Source of the DNA: a virus | IMG/VR virus record: IMGVR_UViG_3300000553_000134 | Coordinates: 1-36,327 of that record | Length of the DNA: 36,327 nucleotides | Reading direction: 5' to 3' (one strand) | Part shown: in pieces, positions 5,823 to 12,514 of the stretch | How the letters are laid out: each line of letters opens with the position of its first letter | How positions within the stretch are numbered: the stretch's first letter is position 1 | Notes under the pieces: generated by a model | What the model saw: only the letters and a program-made list of their open reading frames with translations | What the model was told of the DNA's origin: nothing | Databases searched by the model: none | Program-made: the position numbers and the translations under genes

Positions 5823-7207
5823 GTGACGACGTTAGGTCCATGCCCTACGCTCTCGGGCCGGAAAAGGGGCTGCTGTCCCTGATGCTGGATTGCGATGGTT
5901 ACATTTGCCGCGCAATCGAGTCGGGCATTGTCCCTGAGACATTTTACATGCCCTCGCACTCGACTCTCTACGGGGCATTGTGCGACTGCAACGCCTCGGA
6001 GCGGTCGGTCGAGTTGGTTTCACTCATTCAATACCTGTTAGATAAGAATCTGTTGGATCAGGTAGGGGGGCCCGCTGCGCTGGCCGACATCCTAACCTAC
6101 GCCTGCGGGGCAACCCACCGATGGCCGCAATGGCTGGCCGATGTTAGGGACAAGGCAACGCTTCGCGGGGTGATTAACGCAGGATCAGAGATGATTTCAT
6201 CAGCTTACGACTCGCCGGGGGAGGCTGGCGCGGTATTGGACGCCGCTGAGGCGTCGCTATCGGCCTTGCGCGAGTCTTCCGCTGGTATTGTGGCACAAAC
6301 CGTCAAACAGGCCGTGGCGGCCATTATGGAGCAATTTGGCGATGAGTTGCAAGGGCGTATTCAGGCCGGACTAAAAACCGGGTTTTCCGGCATCGACCAA
6401 AAAACAGGCGGGATGAAGCCGGGTGATATGTTCGTCATTGCCGCCCGCCCGTCGATGGGCAAAACCTCGCTCATGATGAACATCGTCGAAAACATCGTTT
6501 TCGAGCAGGAGCTTCCGGCGTTAGTTTTCTCGTTAGAAATGACGCTGGAGCAGCTTTGTCGCCGAGTGGTTTTCTCTCGGGCAAAATACTCACCAGCCGA
6601 ACTCAATCGGGGAATCCGCCCGGACAAGTCCGACCTCAGAAGAATCCGCGAAAGCGCGGTAAAGCTCGCTTCCGCCAAGATTGAAATTGACGATACTCCG
6701 GGGGTTACAATCTCGTACATCCGTGCCAAGGCCCGACGCATGCGACGCGAAAAAGGCATTTCGCTTATCGCCATCGACTACCTGCAACTTTGCCACAGCA
6801 TAACCAAGCAATCCCAAACAAGCCGAGAGCGTGAAGTTTCCGAAATATCCGCCGGAATCAAGGGCATCGCCAAAGAGTTAGGAATCCCGGTAATTCTGTT
6901 AGCGCAGCTCAATCGCGGGCCGGAGAGTCGAACAGGGAAAGCAATGGGCATCCCGCGACTGTCAGACCTTCGGGAAAGCGGCAGCGTGGAACAGGACGCC
7001 GACATGGTGGGGTTGCTTTATCGGGCATCGTACTACGCGGAGTCCGACCCGGCGGCGAAGCCTGATGACTCAGCGGTCCTTGACCTAGCAAAAAACCGAA
7101 ACGGCGAAACTGGCAAGGTGTATCTAACATTCAACAAGCCCTTGATGAGATTCGAGGATGGCAACGCGCCGGACAAATCGGAGCAGGGCGAGGGAGTGAA
7201 TTTCTAA
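5819..7207 (+). CDS. dnaB: Replicative DNA helicase, DnaB type
   Basis: A 462-residue DnaB-like hexameric helicase. The N-terminal domain begins MSDDVRSMPYALGPEKGLLS. The RecA-like core has Walker A AARPSMGKTS (K215), Walker B-like IAIDYLQLC and a QLNRG segment. Length agrees with DnaB (~450-470). It would unwind the fork at the phage origin after loading by the upstream initiator; the two genes overlap by four bases. Start 5819 is preferred over 5801 because the latter adds only six residues and lies deeper inside the upstream gene. No separate loader or primase is visible. Confidence 0.92.
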   Translation: MSDDVRSMPYALGPEKGLLSLMLDCDGYICRAIESGIVPETFYMPSHSTLYGALCDCNASERSVELVSLIQYLLDKNLLDQVGGPAALADILTYACGATHRWPQWLADVRDKATLRGVINAGSEMISSAYDSPGEAGAVLDAAEASLSALRESSAGIVAQTVKQAVAAIMEQFGDELQGRIQAGLKTGFSGIDQKTGGMKPGDMFVIAARPSMGKTSLMMNIVENIVFEQELPALVFSLEMTLEQLCRRVVFSRAKYSPAELNRGIRPDKSDLRRIRESAVKLASAKIEIDDTPGVTISYIRAKARRMRREKGISLIAIDYLQLCHSITKQSQTSREREVSEISAGIKGIAKELGIPVILLAQLNRGPESRTGKAMGIPRLSDLRESGSVEQDADMVGLLYRASYYAESDPAAKPDDSAVLDLAKNRNGETGKVYLTFNKPLMRFEDGNAPDKSEQGEGVNF

Positions 7208-7218
7208 CTAACGAAACA

Positions 7219-7380
7219 ATGAGCGACGAACTAACAAAACTACTGCATGAAATTGAAGTGATACAAATCATGCGCCGTGAAAATTGGAAAGAGGATGGGC
7301 CGAAAGATCACGACCTTGAAATCAATCACCGGACTCAAATCCAACAGATTTCCGACAAAATCAAATATAAGAAACCATGA
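7219..7380 (+). CDS. Small helical hypothetical protein
   Basis: A 53-residue open frame starting MSDELTKLLHEIEVIQIMRR, eleven bases after the helicase stop with CTAACTAACGAAACA between. It is highly charged and probably helical. The start context matches the other genes of this phage. A 21-codon frame follows immediately, overlapping by ATGA (7377-7442); it is too short to call. No function recognised. Confidence 0.45.
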   Translation: MSDELTKLLHEIEVIQIMRRENWKEDGPKDHDLEINHRTQIQQISDKIKYKKP

Positions 7381-7466
7381 GCAATTACCCAGAAGATGGA
7401 TTCATCGAAGCAAATTATGACAGGATAGGAAAAACTAAATAATAACGATAAAACGCAGGCACCGAC

Positions 7467-7574
7467 ATGAGCGCGATAGAAGCCCCGAAAACCACGCAGG
7501 ACGATGCCGCTCATGGCGGTTGTCCTGCCGTGCCTTGTTCATTTTCTTCATCTTCGGGAGGGAGGCATGAATGA
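7467..7574 (+). CDS. Short leader-like ORF before the methyltransferase
   Basis: A 35-residue frame (MSAIEAPKTTQDDAAHGGCP, then AVPCSFSSSSG) that ends eight bases inside the C5-methyltransferase gene. It contains the PCSxSxS-type segment also seen near the N-termini of the proteins at 3599 and 3906. It could be a translated leader coupling ribosomes to the methyltransferase start, or a remnant of recombination. Evidence for a functional protein is weak. Confidence 0.35.
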   Translation: MSAIEAPKTTQDDAAHGGCPAVPCSFSSSSGGRHE

Positions 7575-8436
7575 GCTGGCACTATTCGCTGGCGCTGGTG
7601 GAGGCATACTCGGCGGCAAGCTGCTCGGATGGAAAACCATCTGCGCCGTCGAGCGAGACGCCTACGCACGGGATGTTCTGGTCGCCCGACAAAACGACGG
7701 ATGCCTCGCACCGTTCCCGGTCTGGGATGACGTATGCACCTTCGACGGGAATCCATGGCGCGGACGTGTTGACGTGGTGTCTGGAGGCTTCCCATGTCAG
7801 GATATCAGCGCCGCAGGGCGCGGTGAAGGAATCAACGGGGATCGAAGCGGCCTCTGGATGGAAATGGCACGAATCATCGGTGAAATACGACCCCGCTTCG
7901 CGTTCGTGGAAAACTCGCCAGTGCTCACTACTCGGGGACTTGGAACCTGCCTCGGAGACTTGGCCTCGCTGGGGTATCATGCGCGATGGGGAGTCGTGGG
8001 AGCTATCCACGCCGGCGCTCCTCACAAGCGAGAACGAATATGGATACTGGCCTACACACCGGACGACGGGACTAGATGGCGGGAGCAACAGCCGCAAGGC
8101 GGCGAAAGCTCGCGGCATGTGGCCGACGCCGAATCAGCGCGACTGGAAAGATACCGGATCGACCCAGGGCAACCGGAAATCTCCGAACCTCGGAACCATG
8201 GTGCATCAGTTCGCAACGCCGCAGGCGAGGGACTATCGGACGGGATCGACCGACCGATGGGAGAACCCGGAACGCTCACGGAATCTGAACGATCAGATTG
8301 GTGGGAAACTGAACCCGAGCTGGGTCGCCTGGCTCATGGGGTGGCCAATCGAGTGGACAGCTTGCGCTGCCTCGGCAACGGACAAGTTCCGGCAGTGGTG
8401 CGCCTCGCATGGAATCTCTTATCTCAAATGAAATAA
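7567..8436 (+). CDS. C5-cytosine DNA methyltransferase
   Basis: From ATG 7567 the product is 289 residues. Ordered motifs of the family are clear: motif I LFAGAGGGI, the acidic VERD (motif II), catalytic motif IV GGFPCQDIS with C77, motif VI ENSP (E115; usually ENV), motif VIII HKRERIW, and motif X RCLGNGQVPAVV near the end. It would methylate C5 of cytosine in a short DNA site, probably protecting phage DNA from host restriction. The region between motifs VIII and X (~170-265) is the target-recognition part. A second frame is open over almost its whole length (7571-8431). Upstream in-frame ATG 7504 adds residues without family support. Confidence 0.9.
   Translation: MNELALFAGAGGGILGGKLLGWKTICAVERDAYARDVLVARQNDGCLAPFPVWDDVCTFDGNPWRGRVDVVSGGFPCQDISAAGRGEGINGDRSGLWMEMARIIGEIRPRFAFVENSPVLTTRGLGTCLGDLASLGYHARWGVVGAIHAGAPHKRERIWILAYTPDDGTRWREQQPQGGESSRHVADAESARLERYRIDPGQPEISEPRNHGASVRNAAGEGLSDGIDRPMGEPGTLTESERSDWWETEPELGRLAHGVANRVDSLRCLGNGQVPAVVRLAWNLLSQMK
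7571..8431 (+). CDS. Overprinted ORF inside the C5-methyltransferase gene
   Basis: A 286-codon frame, shifted +1 relative to the methyltransferase, starting at ATG 7571 (MSWHYSLALVEAYSAASCSD) and ending KFRQWCASHGISYLK. I recall stand-alone annotated phage proteins with the same start and the same conserved points: SWKTRQCSL, SETWPRWGIMRDG, the repeated W/A-P-T/Q-x-x-D-W/Y motif (MWPTPNQRDWK, FATPQARDY), and LNPSWVAWLMGWPIEWT near the end. Its start is the +1 reading of the methyltransferase motif I. It could be a true second gene or a conserved by-product of codon choice. Being open for 286 codons argues against pure chance. Function unknown. Confidence 0.5.
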   Translation: MSWHYSLALVEAYSAASCSDGKPSAPSSETPTHGMFWSPDKTTDASHRSRSGMTYAPSTGIHGADVLTWCLEASHVRISAPQGAVKESTGIEAASGWKWHESSVKYDPASRSWKTRQCSLLGDLEPASETWPRWGIMRDGESWELSTPALLTSENEYGYWPTHRTTGLDGGSNSRKAAKARGMWPTPNQRDWKDTGSTQGNRKSPNLGTMVHQFATPQARDYRTGSTDRWENPERSRNLNDQIGGKLNPSWVAWLMGWPIEWTACAASATDKFRQWCASHGISYLK

Positions 8437-8442
8437 CAAAAT

Positions 8443-9240
8443 ATGACAGCGGAAAAAACAGACGAACGGCGAGAAAAGAAAATTGAACATCGAATCATCA
8501 ATGACCATTTTCAGAACTACAAGCGGCACAACATACCGAAGGCGCAGCTTTTAATTGCTGACATCCCATACAACGTCGGAAAGAATGCTTATGGTTCGAA
8601 CCCGGCATGGTACGTTGATGGGGACAACAAGAACGGCGAAAGCAAGCTGGCGAACTCTGAGTTTTTCGACACCGACAAAGACTTTAGAGTTTCCGAGTTT
8701 CTTCATTTTTGCTCCAAAATGATGAAGCCCGAGGACAAAAAGAAAACCTGCGACGCGCCTTGCATGATCGTCTTTTGCGCTTTCGACCAGCAATGGGATT
8801 TGATAGAGAAAGCCAAGGAGCATGGACTTGTAAATTATATAAACCTGGTTTTCGTTAAAAACTTTTCCGCGCAGGTCCTTAAGGCCAACATGCGCCCGGT
8901 TGGAAATTGCGAGTATGGCTTGATTCTTTATCGGGACAAGTTGCCAAAATTTAACAACAACGGGAAGATGGTATTTAATGCGATGGATTGGCCACGCGAC
9001 AACGAAAGCGAGAAAAGGCACCCAACCCAGAAGCCGATTGTGTTGCTGCAACGACTAATAACCCTTTTCACAGATCCGGGCGAAGTTGTGATTGACCCTG
9101 TGTGCGGCAGCGGATCTACGATCATCGCCGCGTCACGTTGCGGGCGAAGCGGGTACGGATTCGAGATCAAAAAGAATTTCCACAAGTCGGCTAATGAGTG
9201 GTTAGAATTGGAACACCGGCAGATGAAGCTATCAATATGA
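8443..9240 (+). CDS. Beta-class amino DNA methyltransferase (N6A or N4C)
   Basis: A 265-residue methyltransferase. The catalytic motif IV appears as DIPY (residues 40-43, ADIPYNVG), a variant of the usual DPPY. Motif I lies near the C-terminus as VIDPVCGSGST (D218), and HPTQKP (before motif I) is typical. The order IV then I places it in the beta class. It would methylate the exocyclic amino group of adenine or cytosine. The middle (about 90-180) is the likely target-recognition region. It starts six bases after the C5 gene and overlaps the next methyltransferase by ATGA. Confidence 0.85.
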   Translation: MTAEKTDERREKKIEHRIINDHFQNYKRHNIPKAQLLIADIPYNVGKNAYGSNPAWYVDGDNKNGESKLANSEFFDTDKDFRVSEFLHFCSKMMKPEDKKKTCDAPCMIVFCAFDQQWDLIEKAKEHGLVNYINLVFVKNFSAQVLKANMRPVGNCEYGLILYRDKLPKFNNNGKMVFNAMDWPRDNESEKRHPTQKPIVLLQRLITLFTDPGEVVIDPVCGSGSTIIAASRCGRSGYGFEIKKNFHKSANEWLELEHRQMKLSI

Positions 9241-10205
9241 GCGACCCACTAAAAGCCCCGTTCCCGTATTTTGGCAGCAAATACCTTGTCGCGGATGAAA
9301 TCTGGCAGGCGTTCGGATCCATCACTAACTACGTGGAACCATTCGCCGGAAGTCTCAGCGTCCTACTCAATCGCCCACACCCATCACGCGGAAGCGAGAC
9401 GGTAAACGACCTTGATTGCCACCTCGTCAACGTCTGGCGCTCAATTGCCGCCGCGCCGGAAAAGTTGGCCGAACTCCTTATCGCGCCCGTAGCCGAGGCG
9501 AACGCCGAAGCGCAGCACAACGCGCTGGTGCAAGGCGCCCCCGAAATGCGCGAACTCATGGCCGATCCGCTATCCCACGATCTAACATGCGCGGCATGGT
9601 GGATCAAGGGCGCGAACGAATGGATAGGCACGGGCTGGTGCACCGGAGAGGGGCCGTGGTCCTGGACGCCGGAAGGCGGATGGGTGACCAGCTCCGGGAC
9701 GGGCGTCAATCGCCAGCTCCCACACATCGGGAACGCGGGGAGGGGCGTCAATCGCCAGCTCCCACACATCGGGGACGCGGGGAAGGGCATTTTCGCCCGG
9801 AGAATCGAGTTTGTCAGAGGCTGGCTATGCGCACTGAGGGACCGTCTAAGCGGCGTGCGCATTGCGTGCGGGGACTGGAAGCGAATTTGCCAACCAAGCG
9901 GGACCACGCGGCACGGAATGACGGGCGTCTTCCTCGACCCTCCGTACATCGGCACCGAGTACGTTTACGACTCCGCGCCCGTTTGCGACTCCGTCAGGGA
10001 ATGGTGCGAAGCCAACTCTTCCGATCCCCTGCTGCGAATCATTCTGGCTGGTCGTGGAACCGATCATGACGAACTTGGTTGGCATCGGATCGAGTGGTCA
10101 GGCAAGGTCGGCTACTCGAAAACCGAGGACAGGCACGACGAGGTTCTTTGGCTTTCTCCAAACTGCATAATCACCGACCCAGCACAAGCAACCTTTGATT
10201 TTTAA
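9237..10205 (+). CDS. D12-class adenine DNA methyltransferase (Dam-like)
   Basis: From ATG 9237 the product is 322 residues. Motifs of the D12 family are present: PFPYFGSK near the N-terminus (SAM site), YVEPFAGSLSVLL (motif I), NDLD, and FLDPPYIG with D234 (motif IV). It would make N6-methyladenine. A 42-bp DNA tandem duplication (9701-9784) encodes GVNRQLPHIGNAGR twice within the region expected to read target bases; I recall similar repeated units in related phage enzymes. Start 9237 overlaps the upstream stop; the longer frame from 9198 lies within the preceding gene. Confidence 0.88.
   Translation: MSDPLKAPFPYFGSKYLVADEIWQAFGSITNYVEPFAGSLSVLLNRPHPSRGSETVNDLDCHLVNVWRSIAAAPEKLAELLIAPVAEANAEAQHNALVQGAPEMRELMADPLSHDLTCAAWWIKGANEWIGTGWCTGEGPWSWTPEGGWVTSSGTGVNRQLPHIGNAGRGVNRQLPHIGDAGKGIFARRIEFVRGWLCALRDRLSGVRIACGDWKRICQPSGTTRHGMTGVFLDPPYIGTEYVYDSAPVCDSVREWCEANSSDPLLRIILAGRGTDHDELGWHRIEWSGKVGYSKTEDRHDEVLWLSPNCIITDPAQATFDF
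9701..9784 (+). repeat. 42-bp in-frame tandem repeat
   Basis: Two 42-bp units (9701-9742, 9743-9784) differ at two positions and encode GVNRQLPHIG-NAGR/DAGK. They keep the reading frame of the D12 methyltransferase and fall in its probable target-recognition region. Confidence 0.9.
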
Positions 10206-10217
10206 CTAACCATAAAT

Positions 10218-10412
10218 GTGAAACCACTACTAATCCAGCTCACAAAATCCGCGTCTAACGTAAAGGAGTTCATAGCGTCAATCCGGCGCGAGCCATCGCC
10301 GGGTTTTCGGGAATACATGGCAACCCTTCTGCCCGACCTAGTTCCGACGCCACAAATCATATCAGAATCAATTAAAAACAATAACGAACATGATACCAAA
10401 AACACCCCGTGA
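10218..10412 (+). CDS. Small hypothetical protein (GTG start)
   Basis: A 64-residue frame beginning at GTG 10218, since the nearby ATG at 10215 is followed at once by TGA. The sequence (MKPLLIQLTKSASNVKEFIA) is mildly helical. It overlaps the next gene by 23 bases. I recognise no family. Confidence 0.4.
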   Translation: MKPLLIQLTKSASNVKEFIASIRREPSPGFREYMATLLPDLVPTPQIISESIKNNNEHDTKNTP

Positions 10413-10782
10413 CTGGCTACGCTGGATCAGGTCACTAGACGACCGCCCGACAAAGCTTACCAAAATGACAAAGCGCCGAATCGCGCCACTAACAGAGATC
10501 ACGGCCGAGGTTGCACTTGGAATGCTGGAACTTCACAAAATTGGAGCAAAGGAATTTTGCCTATCAGAAATCAAGGATCGCATAGACCGTGATATTCACG
10601 ATTCATCGATGCTGTTTTTGAGGGAGAAGGAATTTGCGACAATCTGCGAAAATTCCAAGGCTGGAAAATACTGGTACAAACTAACAGATTTTGGGATTCT
10701 TGAATCGCTGGAAATGGAGCGACGGCTAACGGATCTAATCAAAAAAGCCGAAAAAGCCATCGAAAGGGGGACGGCGAAATGA
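10390..10782 (+). CDS. Hypothetical protein, helical, possibly winged-helix
   Basis: A 130-residue protein rich in charged helices (TEITAEVALGMLELHKIGAK, then LSEIKDRIDRDIHDSS and WYKLTDFGILESLEMERRL). The pattern of two or three helices followed by a short strand pair could be a winged-helix regulator, but no family is certain. It overlaps both neighbours (10390-10412 and ATGA at 10779), so it belongs to one translational unit leading toward the terminase genes. Confidence 0.55.
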   Translation: MIPKTPRDWLRWIRSLDDRPTKLTKMTKRRIAPLTEITAEVALGMLELHKIGAKEFCLSEIKDRIDRDIHDSSMLFLREKEFATICENSKAGKYWYKLTDFGILESLEMERRLTDLIKKAEKAIERGTAK

Positions 10783-11024
10783 GTCGACGCGAAGAGCCGC
10801 ACAGGAGGCGGGATGACGACAACGGCGCGAGGAAGCGATCGGAGGACCTAACGCAAGAGGAACGGGCCGAAATGAGAATGTGCGGGCTGTCCGATCAGGT
10901 TGGAAAAGCCTGCTCAAAATGGCTAGCAGAGAGGGGAATTCATTCCGGCCAATGGTCAAGCGGGGGGAGAGATAAAAACCCAACGAAACGAACGCCACCT
11001 TTCAAACCCATAATCCCAAAATAG
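10779..11024 (+). CDS. Small basic protein, SDQVGKAC paralog A
   Basis: An 81-residue protein with a strongly charged N-terminus (MSRREEPHRRRDDDNGARKR), then GLSDQVGKACSKWLAERGIH followed by SGQW. The core GLSDQVGKAC-x2-WL-x2-RG recurs in the gene at 11191, so the two are tandem paralogs. The basic N-terminus suggests nucleic-acid binding. Its stop codon (11022-11024) touches a cluster of GTCCCACAATC sites. Function unknown. Confidence 0.55.
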   Translation: MSRREEPHRRRDDDNGARKRSEDLTQEERAEMRMCGLSDQVGKACSKWLAERGIHSGQWSSGGRDKNPTKRTPPFKPIIPK

Positions 11025-11120
11025 TCCCACAATCATTTCGGGACCAAACGGCAAAGTTAGTCCCACAATCCCACAAGTCTTTAGATTGTGGGATTGGGAC
11101 TAGCCCAGAATGTGGGACCG
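11024..11120. promoter_or_regulatory. Cluster of GTCCCACAATC sites with large hairpin
   Basis: GTCCCACAATC occurs directly at 11024-11034 and 11060-11070, and inverted at 11084-11094 (10 of 11 bases) and 11111-11118 (TGTGGGAC, 8 bases). The central copies pair into a 16-bp stem with a two-base bulge across 11059-11101. The gap lies upstream of the terminase genes, so it may be an operator array or the terminase-binding part of a packaging site. The sites are seen; the role is inferred. Confidence 0.5.
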
Positions 11121-11190
11121 TTAGAATAATTCCAGAAGCGACCCAAAAATCTCCTTGACTGTCGTTCCTAACAGCTTAAAAAGCCCGTAT

Positions 11191-11427
11191 ATGCAGTTGG
11201 CCAATGAGTCAAGAAAACGAAAAGACGGAAGTGAGCGCAAGGTTCGACAACGACGCGACGATGCGAAGTTTGTCAATCAGGAGGAATACATCCGAAACCT
11301 GTCAGATCAAGTCGGGAAGGCATGCGGGGCGTGGTTGCGCAAGCGTGGCGTTCCGGATGGCAACTGGCGGGACATTGCCGCAATGGAGCAAGCTGTCGCG
11401 AAGGGGTTGGAAAGGGTCAGCAAATGA
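11191..11427 (+). CDS. Small basic protein, SDQVGKAC paralog B
   Basis: From ATG 11191 the product is 78 residues: MQLANESRKRKDGSERKVRQ, then NLSDQVGKACGAWLRKRGVP and DGNWRDIAAMEQAVAKGL. It shares the central motif with the gene at 10779. A TTG at 11155 would lengthen it but crosses a segment with no coding character; an ATG at 11204 is out of frame. The role is unknown, but a charged N-terminus next to repeat-rich DNA upstream of terminase hints at DNA binding. Confidence 0.5.
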   Translation: MQLANESRKRKDGSERKVRQRRDDAKFVNQEEYIRNLSDQVGKACGAWLRKRGVPDGNWRDIAAMEQAVAKGLERVSK

Positions 11428-11640
11428 CAAAGAAAAATCCCCTCCCCTGCCGGATACGGTTAGATGCACCCGGACGGAACAAGGAAATCTGTTAGCCGGG
11501 GGGCAAAAGCCGGGTTGGTGCGGGGTGCCACTTTCCCCTGCGGGACATAAAAAATCCCCTCCCCCGTTACGGAAGACTTTCTCTATTCTAAAAACATTTC
11601 CAAACTCGTCAAGCCAAAATCAAAATCACCTAGAGCCACA
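11428..11640. other. Gene-free gap before terminase; candidate packaging region
   Basis: 213 bases without a convincing ORF. A 15-bp direct repeat AAAAATCCCCTCCCC occurs at 11433-11447 and 11550-11564, flanking a GC-rich segment (CCGGGGGGCAAAAGCCGGG near 11498-11516). Lambda-like phages keep their cos site immediately upstream of the small terminase gene, and this is the equivalent spot. No cohesive-end cut can be identified from sequence alone. Confidence 0.4.
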
Positions 11641-11922
11641 ATGAAAACAGAAACAGAATCATGCCCGAAATGCGGAGCGGAATCCGAGAATTTCAAAAAT
11701 CCAAACATGGATGGGAATTATTGTCCCATCGAATCCCGACTGACCGTCGATCCAAAAATATTCCGCGCTCTCGGATGCCTCCGGCTTGGCCAGCAAATGG
11801 ACGAAGATAACCGGTCGCGATTCCCGGAAATCGGAGAGAGCTTTACGGATCGGATCTTAATCGACTACTGGGACCGTCAAATTTCCGCCTTTAAATCTGC
11901 CATCGAGGGGATCGAATCATGA
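11641..11922 (+). CDS. Small CxxC zinc-type protein before terminase
   Basis: A 93-residue protein. The start MKTETESCPKCGAESENFKN contains one CPKC knuckle and a later YCPIES supplies a third cysteine, so zinc binding is possible. The rest is helical (IDYWDRQISAFKSAIEGIES). It overlaps the small terminase gene by ATGA at 11919, which ties it to the packaging operon. Function unknown. Confidence 0.55.
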   Translation: MKTETESCPKCGAESENFKNPNMDGNYCPIESRLTVDPKIFRALGCLRLGQQMDEDNRSRFPEIGESFTDRILIDYWDRQISAFKSAIEGIES

Positions 11923-12443
11923 GCGCGAAACCATCCCTCAAAAAGCCAGCCAAAAAGAATCCGCACGGAAAGGCGGTCGCCAGACGTGCCGCAACCATTG
12001 GCGATATTGCCGACAGTATGAAGCAGGCGGAAAGTCTTTGGGAAATCCCGATTGCCGTCATGCGGGCCGCAAAGAATGCTGGGTGCCCGGCATTTGAAAA
12101 GTCGCGAGTCCATCGGAAGGCGCTGTTAGAATGGCTCGAAACCAACCCGCAGATTGTTGCGGCCGGGGCGGATGCGGGCAGCAAGGCGGAGCTTGAAAAT
12201 GAAAAGCTTCGCGTTCAAATCGACACCCTCAAAACGCGTCACGCGAAGGAAGCCGGCCTGCTAATTCCCCGCGCAAAGGCAGAATCCGAGTGGGCAACCT
12301 GCGCTGCCATCGTACAGGAAGAGGCCAAGGCACTAATGGACAGGGACCATTACCGGATATGGATCGACCGGATTCTCGCGCGCCTGGCGAACGTCCTCCC
12401 GACACCAATTCTTGTACCGACAACCAAGAAAGGAGGCAAGTGA
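11919..12443 (+). CDS. Terminase small subunit, Nu1-like (probable)
   Basis: A 174-residue protein immediately upstream of the large terminase. The N-terminus is basic. Residues ~25-70 (ATIGDIADSMKQAESLWEIP, then KSRVHRKALLEWLETNP) look like a winged-helix DNA-binding unit with the final strand-helix that chooses a cargo site. Residues ~85-150 form a long helix typical of the assembly domain in Nu1 and phage relatives. It would bind the packaging site and recruit the large subunit. The assignment rests on position, length and fold pattern rather than a diagnostic motif. Confidence 0.65.
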   Translation: MSAKPSLKKPAKKNPHGKAVARRAATIGDIADSMKQAESLWEIPIAVMRAAKNAGCPAFEKSRVHRKALLEWLETNPQIVAAGADAGSKAELENEKLRVQIDTLKTRHAKEAGLLIPRAKAESEWATCAAIVQEEAKALMDRDHYRIWIDRILARLANVLPTPILVPTTKKGGK

Positions 12444-12514
12444 TGAGCGCTATCATCGCCTTGGGATCAAGTATTTCTTATCTACGGCAATCGAAATAAC
12501 GCCTCTGCCCTAAC

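Noticed and set aside
7582-8118. 178-codon minus-strand frame under the C5-methyltransferase
   Set aside because: No start context or family resemblance; open probably because of GC-rich codon structure on the other strand.
12443-12499. 18-codon frame between the terminase genes
   Set aside because: Starts in overlap with the small terminase stop but is too short to support a protein; probably spacer.
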